Assembly: GCA_015068975.1 (NCBI GenBank)
Contig: SVJM01000016.1
Coordinates: 1 to 45,943, forward strand
Length of the DNA stretch: 45,943 nt
Direction of reading: 5' to 3'
Source: Oscillospiraceae bacterium
GTDB lineage: Bacteria; Bacillota; Clostridia; UMGS1810
The notes under the pieces were generated by a model. That model did not search any database. It was given only the letters and a program-made list of their open reading frames with translations, and was not told the DNA's origin. Made by a program: the position numbers and the translations under genes. Below are positions 1-7,642 of the stretch, piece after piece; the first letter of the stretch is position 1; each line of letters starts with the position of its first letter.

Positions 1-2
1 GC

Positions 3-1076
3 TCACTTCTCTGGTATCAGGGAAGAAGCACTGTTACTTACGGTGACGGAACTGTAAACTTCTATCCATATCTTCAGCATGACTTCTTCAATATGGTAAG
101 AGACTACTTCAACAATGATACAATGCCGATTGTAGTTTGTGATCTTGCACCATATACATCATCTGCCGCTATGGAAATGAGACAGATGCAACAGGACGAA
201 ACCAAAAGAGATCCAAACGGATACCTTGTTACAGTTACTGATGTAGGTCCGCTTAATTCCGACACTGACATATCAGGAATAATTCACCCAAGTGAAAAGA
301 GACCAATCGGTGACAGATGCGCACTTATATTAAAACATGCTATATTCGGGTATAATGAAGAATATTCAAGTCCGCTTTATGATTATATGGAAATTGACGG
401 AAACAAAGCAATAATTCATCTTACACACGCTAATGGACTAAAACTTGTTCCAAACCATGGCGAAGAAGAAATAATGGGATTTGAAATCAGTGAAGATGAA
501 CAAACCTATGTTGAAGCAAAAGCTGAAATAGACGGCACAAATGTCATAGTATATGCTGACGGAATAGAAAAACCGGTTTCGGTAAGATACTGCTGGCAGC
601 CATTCGCATATTATGATGCAGACGGAGTATTCCACTTTGGTCGTGACTCAGGACTTGGTCAGGGTAAATTTACAACCGATTCTGAACTAACCATTGCAAC
701 ACATCTTGGCGGAAACTTAGAGAACGGAATTGATTTGCCATTGGCACCATTTGTTGCAACATTGGAAAAACCTGAGATAGTATCTGCAACAAAAACAGGA
801 GAAACAGATAAAGAAATTTCCATTCAGATTAATGTTAAAAACTCAGGTTACAATGGAAAATCACAAAAGCTTATAGTTTGTATTTATAACGGATCAAACT
901 TATCTCATATGCAAATGATTGATACCAACTTTAAAACCATTGATCAGAAGGATTTTGATCTGAAAATCGATAAATCTTTTATTAATGATGAAAGTGAGAT
1001 AAAGGTATTTATCTGGGAAAATATGACAACAGTAAAACCTTATCACGAATCTGTTGATGTTTCCTTAGCTCAATAG
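3..1076 (+). CDS. Sialate O-acetylesterase-like protein (SGNH/SASA family), 5' end missing
   Basis: The frame is open from base 3, so the gene begins before the window; only about 357 C-terminal residues are seen. It reads LLWYQGRST at the left edge, which matches the LLWYQGE block of the sialate O-acetylesterase (SASA) family. Later comes IHPSEKRPIGDR, the conserved block that carries the catalytic histidine. Family knowledge: these enzymes remove acetyl groups from sialic acids or from acetylated plant glycans. The nucleophile serine lies in the missing N-terminal part. After the esterase region, residues from about ATLEKPEIVS onward look like a beta-sandwich tail. A hairpin terminator follows directly. 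The neighbouring glycan genes fit a role in polysaccharide de-acetylation; the exact substrate is unknown. An internal ATG at 93 is not a credible start because the conserved block lies upstream of it. Confidence 0.8.
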   Translation, partial: SLLWYQGRSTVTYGDGTVNFYPYLQHDFFNMVRDYFNNDTMPIVVCDLAPYTSSAAMEMRQMQQDETKRDPNGYLVTVTDVGPLNSDTDISGIIHPSEKRPIGDRCALILKHAIFGYNEEYSSPLYDYMEIDGNKAIIHLTHANGLKLVPNHGEEEIMGFEISEDEQTYVEAKAEIDGTNVIVYADGIEKPVSVRYCWQPFAYYDADGVFHFGRDSGLGQGKFTTDSELTIATHLGGNLENGIDLPLAPFVATLEKPEIVSATKTGETDKEISIQINVKNSGYNGKSQKLIVCIYNGSNLSHMQMIDTNFKTIDQKDFDLKIDKSFINDESEIKVFIWENMTTVKPYHESVDVSLAQ

Positions 1077-1090
1077 CATACTGATTAAAC

Positions 1091-1120
1091 AAGGCGATGC
1101 ACATGCATCGCCTTTACTTT
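1091..1120 (+). terminator. Rho-independent terminator after the esterase gene
   Basis: A perfect 10-bp stem (1091-1100 with 1105-1114, AAGGCGATGC) has a 4-nt loop and is followed by a T-rich stretch. It lies 14 bases after the esterase stop and before the next gene in the same direction. Confidence 0.85.
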
Positions 1121-1174
1121 TGCTTAAAAATATGATACAATCTAAAAAACTTCTTAATCGAAAAGAGGGATAAT

Positions 1175-2104
1175 ATGAAAACTCAACTTATCATCCATCC
1201 CGAAGAACTAAACAAAAAATGGATAGACAGACTTGCTGATAACAATGTAGATGTACTTGGAATTCATCCCCATGGCGGCGGAGAATCACATGATTCTCTT
1301 ATTGAACTTCTTGAGATGGCAGAATCGAAGGAATACAGAAAGCTTATAGATTATGCCATATCGAAAGGTATCCAAGTAGAATACGAAATCCATTGTGCAA
1401 ACTATCTTATGCCAAGAGAATATTTTGACAAAAATCCGGAATACTTCAGAACAAATAAAAAAGGTGCCTTAACTCCTGACTACAATTTTTGTTCATCCAA
1501 TGATTCAGCAATGAATATTGTATGCGAAAATGCTGTAAAGCTTGTAAGTAAGCTTTATGGTTCTACATCCAATTATTACCTGTGGATGGATGACGAAAGA
1601 GATATATTCTGTCATTGTGATAAATGTTCTCAGTACTCTGCATCTGACCAGCAGATGATAATTTTAAACAAAATACTTAAGGCAATCTCTACATATGACA
1701 AAAATGCGCATCTGGCGTATCTGGCATACCATTCAACACTGATACCACCAATGTCTGTAAAGCCTGACAAGAATATATTTCTGGAATATGCCCCAATAGG
1801 GAGAGATATATCAAAGGGCGCATCCCAAATGCCTGACGATGAAGTCGAAAACATTAACAATCTTATTTCTTTTTTTGGCAATAAAAACGCAAAATGTCTT
1901 GAATACTGGCTTGATAATTCATTTTTCACAAGACTTGCCGGAAAACTTACAAAGCTTATTCCTGATAACGAAATGATAAAAAATGACTTCAAGTTCTATT
2001 CAGATCTTGGATTTGAATATATATCAAGTTTCGCATGTCTTATGGGAGACGAATATGAATCACTTTATGGTGAACCTGATATTTCATCATTCAATTTATT
2101 ATAA
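1175..2104 (+). CDS. DUF4838 domain protein, probable glycan-active enzyme
   Basis: A 309-residue protein with no signal peptide. The central motif WMDDERDIFCHCDKCS, followed by the SSFACLMGDEY block near the C-terminus, matches the DUF4838 family, TIM-barrel proteins often found beside glycoside hydrolases in gut bacteria. The HCDKC cysteines and the preceding acidic WMDDE segment are the family hallmark. The catalytic role of the family is not firmly established. The ATG is preceded by AAGAGGG at a suitable distance. The gene has its own terminator on each side, so it is probably monocistronic. Its place between an esterase and a GH78-like gene supports a glycan function, which is an inference from context. 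Confidence 0.7.
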   Translation: MKTQLIIHPEELNKKWIDRLADNNVDVLGIHPHGGGESHDSLIELLEMAESKEYRKLIDYAISKGIQVEYEIHCANYLMPREYFDKNPEYFRTNKKGALTPDYNFCSSNDSAMNIVCENAVKLVSKLYGSTSNYYLWMDDERDIFCHCDKCSQYSASDQQMIILNKILKAISTYDKNAHLAYLAYHSTLIPPMSVKPDKNIFLEYAPIGRDISKGASQMPDDEVENINNLISFFGNKNAKCLEYWLDNSFFTRLAGKLTKLIPDNEMIKNDFKFYSDLGFEYISSFACLMGDEYESLYGEPDISSFNLL

Positions 2105-2112
2105 CAAAAGAA

Positions 2113-2147
2113 AACCGACTTTCAATTGGAAGTCGGTTCATTTTTTT
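2113..2147. terminator. Bidirectional terminator between convergent genes
   Basis: Stem AACCGACTT (2113-2121) pairs with AAGTCGGTT (2130-2138) around an 8-nt loop. A T7 run follows on the plus strand and a T-rich run on the minus strand. It serves both the DUF4838 gene and the convergent HAD gene, whose stop codon touches the stem. Confidence 0.85.
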
Positions 2148-2782
2148 ATAAACTTATTTAATATAGGAATTGCTTCATCAAGAGAAGATAGTTCTTTGTA
2201 CATAAGAGCTTTTGTTTCCTCATCAAAAGGAGCAACATCTGCTATTCCAAAGCACTTAATTTTTGCGTTTGTGGCTGATTTGATGCCATTTGCACTATCT
2301 TCAAATGCGAAACAATTTTCTGGCAATACGCCAAGCTTTTCAGCTGCAAGAAGGTATATGTCCGGTGATGGCTTACCATTTATCACCTGTTCCCCACCAA
2401 TCATAACATCAAAGTAATCCAGAGCATTGATTTTTGACAAATTGCTGATAATATCTTCTGTATATGATCCGGAAGCGACAGCAAGCTTTATATTGTTTGA
2501 ATTAAGAAACTCAAGAAGCTCTTCGGCTCCTTTTTTATACTTAACCACTCTATGCTTATCTGCATATTCAAAGATATCTTTATCAAATTTGTTTACATCA
2601 ATCTCCGGATATCTCTCTATCATATATTCTTGTCTTCCTGCATCATTCATTCCGCACACATCAAAGAGACATCTGTCTTTCAGTGTTATTCCCTGAAGAG
2701 AAGCTGCATATTCAAATGCAGGTATAAAAACCTTCTGCGTATCAAGAAGTGTTCCATCCATGTCAAATATCACACTGAACAT
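2138..2782 (-). CDS. HAD-family phosphatase (beta-phosphoglucomutase-like)
   Basis: A 214-residue cytosolic HAD hydrolase. Motif I is FDMDGTLLDT at the N-terminus with the two catalytic aspartates. Motif II is VASGS, motif III is the lysine in GKPSPD, and motif IV is FEDSANG. A helical cap lies between motifs I and II, as in the beta-phosphoglucomutase/phosphatase subfamily. Such enzymes dephosphorylate or isomerise sugar phosphates; the sequence does not separate the two. It lies 16 bases after the GH78-like gene on the same strand, so the pair is probably an operon handling a released sugar. The start is supported by GGGAGG 5 bases before the ATG. Confidence 0.85.
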   Translation of the reverse strand: MFSVIFDMDGTLLDTQKVFIPAFEYAASLQGITLKDRCLFDVCGMNDAGRQEYMIERYPEIDVNKFDKDIFEYADKHRVVKYKKGAEELLEFLNSNNIKLAVASGSYTEDIISNLSKINALDYFDVMIGGEQVINGKPSPDIYLLAAEKLGVLPENCFAFEDSANGIKSATNAKIKCFGIADVAPFDEETKALMYKELSSLDEAIPILNKFIKK

Positions 2783-2798
2783 ATAATCCTCCCAAATC

Positions 2799-4433
2799 TT
2801 ACATTATCACTTTAATTTCATCAGGTGCAGATACTTCTGTTATTATCTTTCCATCGACGATTTTATGACTTACTTTTATCTCGCCATAAGGTGTGGGAAC
2901 TGTTCCTTTTGCATATGAAAGCCCTCCAAGATTTGGCTGAATTTTTATCTCTTTGCATCCTGGTTCAATTATTTTTATACCAAGTATATACTCAGTCATA
3001 AATGGTGCAGGTCCTGACGACCAGCCGTGACAGAGAGAATGTCTGAATCCAACATAACAAAAACGTCCAAAATCGCCATGTATGTCTTTTTTTCCTTCAG
3101 GTATAACTTCGGTTATAGGCGATGCATTTTCCGTCCATTCAACGTCAAAATCCTCCCAGAATGTAGTTGCACCAAATTCTATCATCTTTCCCCAATAATT
3201 TCTGATTAAATCTAAAGAGCCTTCAGTATCATCAGCCATAGCTCTTGCCATCAATACAAAGTATCCATAAAAGGCAGACAATCCCTTAAGAGGATCTATA
3301 CTAAGGATTTCATCGTTTACTTTCTTTGGATCACATAGTCCTGAAAAAGCACTCATTCCTGCCGCTTGTTTTGAACCATAGCACTCAGGGATGATTTTTT
3401 TAACTCTGTTTTTCAATTCATTACATTCTTTTGCTTTTTCATTTTTCAACACAGTAAAGACATCTTCGATGGCGCAAATCCCCATCATAAGACATGATCT
3501 GAAACTAAGATATATATCTTCTGTTCCCTCTGTGCTCCAATCGGTAAAATATCTGTCAAAGCTTACTTCACCAGAATCAGATATACAGGATTTCACCTTT
3601 TCAAATACCTTTTCTATGAATATCTCCTGTTCTTTGAGATACTTAATGTCTCCTGAATAATAATACAGATCACGATGAATCTTTATCCACCAGAGTGTAT
3701 AGCTTGGGATTTTATTCATCCAAAGACTTTCGTTACATTCATTTTTTGCGTAATCAAGGGTCTTTTTTATAACTCCGTTATCACCGAATGCACAAAGAAT
3801 GGTCTTTACTTCAGGATACATATCCCCTGCCCACACAAGTCTGTCACGCTTGATACCGTCATAGAGGTATTCCTGCATATTAAGATAAACTGTATAAACA
3901 GCAGTCTGCCATACTTTGTTAAGCATTTCATCATCACATTCAAAACTTCCCAGAAGTTTAGCATCCCTTGCAACCATTCTAGCATTAAGCGTCCTTATTC
4001 CAACATCAGAGTCCATAGCTTCTATCTTAACAAATCGAAAACCGGTACTGCCAAAATTAAACTGAGAATACGGAACTACATCTATTATCGTATCGCGTAC
4101 TGAATGGTAATTGCCTGAATTCTTCTCTCCGAGAGTACTAAGTGCCTCAGATACACTTTCTCCAAACACAATGCGTAGTTTAGAACTATTTATTGATAAA
4201 TCATACTGTGTGGTCACTTCAATACCACCAGCAATCTCACATCCGAAATCAAGCAATATATAGCCACCTTTTTTTATAACACAGGCATTATCTTTTGTAA
4301 ATGAAGGATGCTTTGTAACAGATGACAGAAGCACCTGACTGTTTGAAGCATTATATTCTTTGATAATCCTCATAGGAGGAATATACGTAATTTTCATATT
4401 ACTGCTTTCTACACTATTTATACAACTGATCAT
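2799..4433 (-). CDS. Alpha-L-rhamnosidase-like glycoside hydrolase (GH78), compact form
   Basis: A 544-residue protein without a signal peptide. The segment DGIKRDRLVWAGDM at about residues 190-204 is the GH78 signature (usual form DGPKRDRxxWxGD) with the catalytic acid region. An N-terminal beta-sandwich (GGYILLDFGCEIAGG) precedes an alpha/alpha barrel, and the C-terminal IEPGCKEIKIQPNLGG segment is the usual closing beta-sandwich. GH78 enzymes cleave alpha-L-rhamnose from pectin and glycosides. At 544 residues it lacks the extra carbohydrate-binding domains of the common forms of about 900 residues, so it may act inside the cell on short oligosaccharides. M1 is chosen over M13 because GAGGTGG sits just before it. 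It leads the HAD phosphatase gene. Confidence 0.82.
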   Translation of the reverse strand: MISCINSVESSNMKITYIPPMRIIKEYNASNSQVLLSSVTKHPSFTKDNACVIKKGGYILLDFGCEIAGGIEVTTQYDLSINSSKLRIVFGESVSEALSTLGEKNSGNYHSVRDTIIDVVPYSQFNFGSTGFRFVKIEAMDSDVGIRTLNARMVARDAKLLGSFECDDEMLNKVWQTAVYTVYLNMQEYLYDGIKRDRLVWAGDMYPEVKTILCAFGDNGVIKKTLDYAKNECNESLWMNKIPSYTLWWIKIHRDLYYYSGDIKYLKEQEIFIEKVFEKVKSCISDSGEVSFDRYFTDWSTEGTEDIYLSFRSCLMMGICAIEDVFTVLKNEKAKECNELKNRVKKIIPECYGSKQAAGMSAFSGLCDPKKVNDEILSIDPLKGLSAFYGYFVLMARAMADDTEGSLDLIRNYWGKMIEFGATTFWEDFDVEWTENASPITEVIPEGKKDIHGDFGRFCYVGFRHSLCHGWSSGPAPFMTEYILGIKIIEPGCKEIKIQPNLGGLSYAKGTVPTPYGEIKVSHKIVDGKIITEVSAPDEIKVIM

Positions 4434-4451
4434 TTTACCACCTCACACAAA

Positions 4452-4480
4452 ACTCTACCACAAGTTGTCTTCTTTGTCAA
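4452..4480 (-). promoter_or_regulatory. Sigma-A-like promoter of the GH78-HAD pair
   Basis: Minus strand TTGACA (4475-4480), 17-bp spacer, TAGAGT (4452-4457). The -35 is perfect and the -10 matches four of six positions. It lies about 20 bases before the start codon. Confidence 0.5.
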
Positions 4481-4522
4481 CGAAACAAACTTCGACATTA
4501 TTCACAAAAAACTTACATTTAT

Positions 4523-4530
4523 CATACAAT
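4523..4530 (+). promoter_or_regulatory. Candidate sigma-E -10 element of cotJABC
   Basis: CATACAAT matches the mother-cell sigma-E -10 consensus and lies 40 bases before cotJA. The -35 side (about 4501-4508) matches the sigma-E consensus only weakly. In Bacillus subtilis the cotJ operon is transcribed by sigma-E, which makes the site plausible. Confidence 0.45.
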
Positions 4531-4569
4531 AACACCGAGGCATCAAAATATTTTACAAGAGGTGATTTT

Positions 4570-4752
4570 ATGCAACACAAAATACCATATATGCCCACAA
4601 ACCCATTGTATGCATTTGCATATGTACCATTTCAGAAGTATGAAAATCTTTATGAAGTAAACTGTGCACTAAAACACGGAACAATCTTCAAAGACCTTAA
4701 CATTCCTTTTGAAAAATACAAAAACAACCCTTATATGACCCCATTCAGATAG
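4570..4752 (+). CDS. cotJA: Spore coat protein CotJA
   Basis: A 60-residue protein with the CotJA pattern: AFAYVPFQKYENLYE, then ALKHGTIFKDLNIPFEKY. CotJA is a small component of the inner spore coat that works with CotJB and CotJC. The open frame extends further upstream, but RBS AAGAGGTG lies 5 bases before the ATG at 4570 and the family has this length, so this start is chosen. It is the first gene of cotJABC; the next gene begins 12 bases later. Confidence 0.92.
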   Translation: MQHKIPYMPTNPLYAFAYVPFQKYENLYEVNCALKHGTIFKDLNIPFEKYKNNPYMTPFR

Positions 4753-4764
4753 AAAGGAGAAACT

Positions 4765-5052
4765 ATGATATTTACAGTAGAATATGCAACACCTTGCAAC
4801 GACAGAAAAACTCTTATGAAAAAGATCAACGAACTTGCCTTTGCTATAATCGACTTAAATCAGTTTTTGGATACACATCCGGATTGTCAGGAAGCTCTTG
4901 ATTTATTCAAAAAATGCACATTTACGCTAAAAGCCCTCAGAAAAGAATATATTATGAAGTTTGGTCCTATCAAATCGACAGATTCCAAGGATACTGCTCC
5001 ATTTGAATGGGTAGCCCCATCTACCCCATGGCCATGGGAAAAGGAGGTGTAA
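4765..5052 (+). CDS. cotJB: Spore coat protein CotJB
   Basis: A 95-residue acidic-helical protein. It contains the CotJB features LMKKINELAFAIIDLNQFLDTHP in its N-terminal half and the C-terminal tryptophan-rich WVAPSTPWPWEKEV end, typical of the family. CotJB assembles with CotJC and CotJA in the spore coat. The ATG follows AAAGGAGA. The stop codon lies within the ribosome-binding region of cotJC, so translation of the two is probably coupled. Confidence 0.92.
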   Translation: MIFTVEYATPCNDRKTLMKKINELAFAIIDLNQFLDTHPDCQEALDLFKKCTFTLKALRKEYIMKFGPIKSTDSKDTAPFEWVAPSTPWPWEKEV

Positions 5053-5055
5053 TGT

Positions 5056-5655
5056 ATGTGGGATTATGATAAAAGACTGATTTATCCTGTTAAAATAAAA
5101 AATCCAAATCCACAACTTGCAAAGTATATTATTGCACAGTATGGTGGTCCTGATGGAGAACTGGGTGCATCTTTGAGATATTTAAGCCAGAGATACACTA
5201 TGCCATTAGCTGAGATTAAGGGGCTTCTTACGGATATAGGTACAGAAGAACTTTCGCATCTTGAAATGGTTGGCGCCATCGTATATCAGCTAACAAGAGA
5301 TATAAACTCTGAAATTGTCAAAAAGTCAGGATTTGGTGATTATTTCATAAATCACGCAACAGGTGTCTACCCTGCAAACTCAAATGGTTCCCCATTCAAT
5401 GCATTTTCGATAGCTGTATCAGGTGATCCGATTACCGACTTAAACGAAGATCTTGCAGCAGAGCAAAAAGCAAGAGCAACTTATGACAACATCCTTCGTA
5501 TGTCAGATGATCCTGATGTATCAGATGCAATCAAATTCTTAAGAGCAAGAGAGATAGTTCACTATCAGAGATTTGGCGAAGCACTCCGTATAATGGAAGA
5601 AAAGCTAAGAAATACAAAAAGTTTTTGTGATTTAAAAAGAGACTGTGATAAATAA
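5056..5655 (+). CDS. cotJC: Spore coat manganese-catalase-like protein CotJC
   Basis: A 199-residue ferritin-like four-helix protein of the manganese catalase family. Likely metal ligands are in EELSHLEMV (first Glu/His pair, about residues 66-74) and AREIVHYQRFGEA (second pair, about 171-183), with a further acidic helix at LAAEQKARATYDNIL. Established role: CotJC is a coat-associated catalase-like protein that may remove peroxide from the spore. The start at 5056 follows AAGGAGGTG. It ends the operon before a strong terminator. All visible ligand positions appear intact, so enzymatic activity is plausible. Confidence 0.93.
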   Translation: MWDYDKRLIYPVKIKNPNPQLAKYIIAQYGGPDGELGASLRYLSQRYTMPLAEIKGLLTDIGTEELSHLEMVGAIVYQLTRDINSEIVKKSGFGDYFINHATGVYPANSNGSPFNAFSIAVSGDPITDLNEDLAAEQKARATYDNILRMSDDPDVSDAIKFLRAREIVHYQRFGEALRIMEEKLRNTKSFCDLKRDCDK

Positions 5656-5663
5656 GAAATGCA

Positions 5664-5695
5664 AAACCCGTCAGACGTGAATCTGACGGGTTTCA
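5664..5695. terminator. Bidirectional terminator between cotJC and the convergent lipoprotein gene
   Basis: A 12-bp perfect stem, AAACCCGTCAGA (5664-5675) with its complement (5682-5693), around a 6-nt loop. The A/T-rich ends of the stem give a short T-run on either strand. Confidence 0.85.
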
Positions 5696-5718
5696 TTATG
5701 TATGATTTTATTAATAGA

Positions 5719-6330
5719 CTACTTTTGTGTATTCAGTGCATTTTCCAGTTCTTTGGCAGCTTCTGTTAATCCGCCTAAAATAGCATCAACAAATGTATCA
5801 TCAGGAATAACTTTCCACTCTTTATCCTGCTTAACAACTTTGATCACGACCTGATTGGTAACTGTTGCCAAATCAGGTTTTGATGCACTTGTAGCAAAGA
5901 GTTCTTCCATTTTTTCATTTATTTCCTCTTCGGTAGGTTGAGGGTTAGAAAATGCATTTGAAAGTGCATACTGCATTGCTGAAGCGAAGAATTCACCTAA
6001 TACCGGCTTCATATCAACAGCGGTTATTTCCGTTGTAACATTAACTGTATCAGAATCAATTTTTTCTGAAGAAATTATTTTATGATCTAACCTGTTAAAC
6101 AAGTTTTTCATAAACATTTCTGCGTTTCCTGTCAGACCATCTTCTGAATCAGAAGATTTAATATCATTTATGTCTACATATTTTTGCGCTTTGTCAAAAT
6201 CCAGTGACTTAAATGCAGAAAACATATTGTTTACTGCTGATTCAGCTTTTTTGATTTCTCCGCAACCTGTAAGTGAAATCATAAAAACGAATGTGAGAAT
6301 TACAGCTATAACAGATCTTAATTTTTTCAT
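5719..6330 (-). CDS. Putative lipoprotein of unknown function
   Basis: A 203-residue protein with a lipoprotein signal peptide: KKLRS start, hydrophobic core, and lipobox SLTGC near residue 22. The mature part (AVNNMFSAFKSLDFDKAQKYVD onward in the first third) resembles small secreted proteins with a DUF4878/NTF2-like fold that track a helix pair and a twisted sheet; this is only a resemblance. The open frame begins 24 bases upstream at 6354, but AAAGGAGG lies directly before the MKK start at 6330, so that start is used. It is the last gene of a three-gene minus-strand cluster behind the rhodanese lipoprotein. No specific function can be assigned. Confidence 0.7.
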   Translation of the reverse strand: MKKLRSVIAVILTFVFMISLTGCGEIKKAESAVNNMFSAFKSLDFDKAQKYVDINDIKSSDSEDGLTGNAEMFMKNLFNRLDHKIISSEKIDSDTVNVTTEITAVDMKPVLGEFFASAMQYALSNAFSNPQPTEEEINEKMEELFATSASKPDLATVTNQVVIKVVKQDKEWKVIPDDTFVDAILGGLTEAAKELENALNTQK

Positions 6331-6353
6331 AATAATTCCTCCTTTTTTGTCCA

Positions 6354-6803
6354 TTATTCAACCTCATATTTCCAGTCAAGTATTCCACCAAACTCGTTTA
6401 CATTAGTATATCCCAACTGTGACAAAGCTTCGGCAGCAATTTCGCTTCTGCGACCCGATCTGCAATACACAAGTATAAGAGCACTCTTGTCTGTGAGAAT
6501 ATCCTGTGCTTTGTCTCCAATTTCTGTATAGGGAATCAATATCGCACCCGGGATATGACCTGCATCGTATTCGTCCTGTTCTCTTACATCAAGCAGAGTG
6601 TATTCTTCTCCTGAATCCATAATTTCTTTTGCCATATCAGGCGTTATTTGTTTGTATTTGATCATTTTTTCATCCTCCTTTTCTGCTACTATTACTTCTG
6701 TCGGTCCATCAGCACCACCGATTATACCAACACTCACAGCATCTCCACACCCAGAAAGTGTTATGCATACCAGTGCAGAAAAGGCAATAATAGTTTTCGT
6801 CAT
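6354..6803 (-). CDS. Rhodanese-domain lipoprotein
   Basis: A 149-residue protein. The signal peptide ends in lipobox TLSGC, so it should be anchored on the outer face of the membrane. After a short linker containing GIIGGADGPT comes a single rhodanese domain (about residues 45-149). It includes YTLLDVREQDEYDAGHIPGA and active-site loop YCRSGRRS, whose cysteine is the expected sulfur carrier. Rhodanese domains transfer sulfane sulfur or bind thiols; the partner is unknown. The start at 6803 is preferred over the upstream ATG at 6824 because AGAAGGTG precedes it. The 20-residue-scale linker motif is treated separately as a finding. Confidence 0.85.
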   Translation of the reverse strand: MTKTIIAFSALVCITLSGCGDAVSVGIIGGADGPTEVIVAEKEDEKMIKYKQITPDMAKEIMDSGEEYTLLDVREQDEYDAGHIPGAILIPYTEIGDKAQDILTDKSALILVYCRSGRRSEIAAEALSQLGYTNVNEFGGILDWKYEVE

Positions 6804-6823
6804 AGCATCACCTTCTCTATACA

Positions 6824-7321
6824 TTAATTATCCCATTCATAGGCAAGTTTAGGACCATTATCCACTACCACGATTCCGCAATAATCAAAACCTGATCCCT
6901 GTATTACCCGTTGCATTATCTTATTTTCTTTTTGGGTATCAATCCTGATTGCATCAATGCCGTGAGACAAGCAATATTCCTTAATCATCTGAAATACCAT
7001 CTTTGCAAGGCCTTTTCCCCTACTATGCTTTCTAAAAGCCATTCTATGAACCACTCCATATGCTCTGTCCGTCTTCCAACTTCCGTCAATATGACAATAA
7101 TCAGGATCATCACCAAGAATAATCGCTAAATATCCAAGAATATCATCATCTTCACAAACAACAAATCCTATTCCCTTTTGGATATCTTCTTCTATAGTCT
7201 TTACAGTTGGATAACCATCATGCCACTGAACAAAGCCCTGTTCTCTCTGAAAAGCCTTTGCATCCTCTATACAACTGTAACATACATCTGCTTCACTTTG
7301 AAGTGCTTTTCTTAATATCAT
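6824..7321 (-). CDS. GNAT-family N-acetyltransferase
   Basis: A 165-residue acetyltransferase. Domain signs are the acceptor strand DDILGYLAIILGDD, the acetyl-CoA loop RKHSRGKGLAKMVF (motif A, R/QxxGxG/A type), and the C-terminal ENKIMQRVIQGSGFDYCG (motif B). It would transfer an acetyl group from acetyl-CoA to an amine; the substrate is not predictable. The open frame extends 57 bases upstream into the end of a hairpin array, but CGGAGGTG lies 9 bases before the ATG at 7321, which decides the start. It heads a cluster with the two lipoproteins downstream, 20 and about 23 bases apart. Confidence 0.85.
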   Translation of the reverse strand: MILRKALQSEADVCYSCIEDAKAFQREQGFVQWHDGYPTVKTIEEDIQKGIGFVVCEDDDILGYLAIILGDDPDYCHIDGSWKTDRAYGVVHRMAFRKHSRGKGLAKMVFQMIKEYCLSHGIDAIRIDTQKENKIMQRVIQGSGFDYCGIVVVDNGPKLAYEWDN

Positions 7322-7351
7322 TAGATTTAACACCTCCGTATATAAGTATAA

Positions 7352-7569
7352 AATTAAGTGATAGGAAAGATGCGTCATTTTTAATGAATTGACAACTTCG
7401 TTGTCATGAATTGGCTAAAGCCATGAATAGTTGCTATCGCAACATGAATTGAATTGCCTATATAATGCACGAAGTGCAATTCATGAGCCGCAAGGCTCAA
7501 TTCATGAAATCACAGATTTCAATTCACGCCGAAGGCAATTCATTGAGTTTGCTTTGCAAACTCATTATA
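7352..7569. repeat. Hairpin array A (linker ATGAATT / AATTCAT)
   Basis: Intergenic between the GNAT gene and pfp. The left half has linkers ATGAATT at 7384, 7406, 7423 (last base changed) and 7444. The right half has AATTCAT at 7478, 7499, 7521 (last base changed) and 7538. Between them lie small hairpins, for example GACAAC-TTC-GTTGTC, GTTGC-TATC-GCAAC, GCAC-GAA-GTGC and GAGCC-GCAA-GGCTC. A terminal 9-bp hairpin (7544-7564) is followed by TTATA. A left-end signature, AATTAAGTGATAGGAAAGATGC, is shared with array B. It is not a CRISPR: the units between linkers are palindromic and the linkers invert at the centre. Confidence 0.85.
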
Positions 7570-7602
7570 TCACATCTTTTGCACATGGTCAACAAATGAC
7601 AA

Positions 7603-7629
7603 AAGCGACTGCCTAAATGACAGTCGCTT
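7603..7629 (-). terminator. Terminator of pfp
   Basis: Stem AAGCGACTG (7603-7611) pairs with CAGTCGCTT (7621-7629). On the minus strand it is followed by TTTTGTCATTTG. It lies just after the pfp stop codon. Confidence 0.8.
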
Positions 7630-7642
7630 AAATTGTATTGTA

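Noticed and set aside
4360-4569. An upstream extension of cotJA to 130 residues
   Set aside because: The RBS and family length place the start at 4570; the extension lies over the GH78 promoter.
7384-7544. A CRISPR array in the regions of short regular repeats
   Set aside because: The repeats are only 7 bases, invert at the centre, and the pieces between them are palindromes; no cas genes are near.
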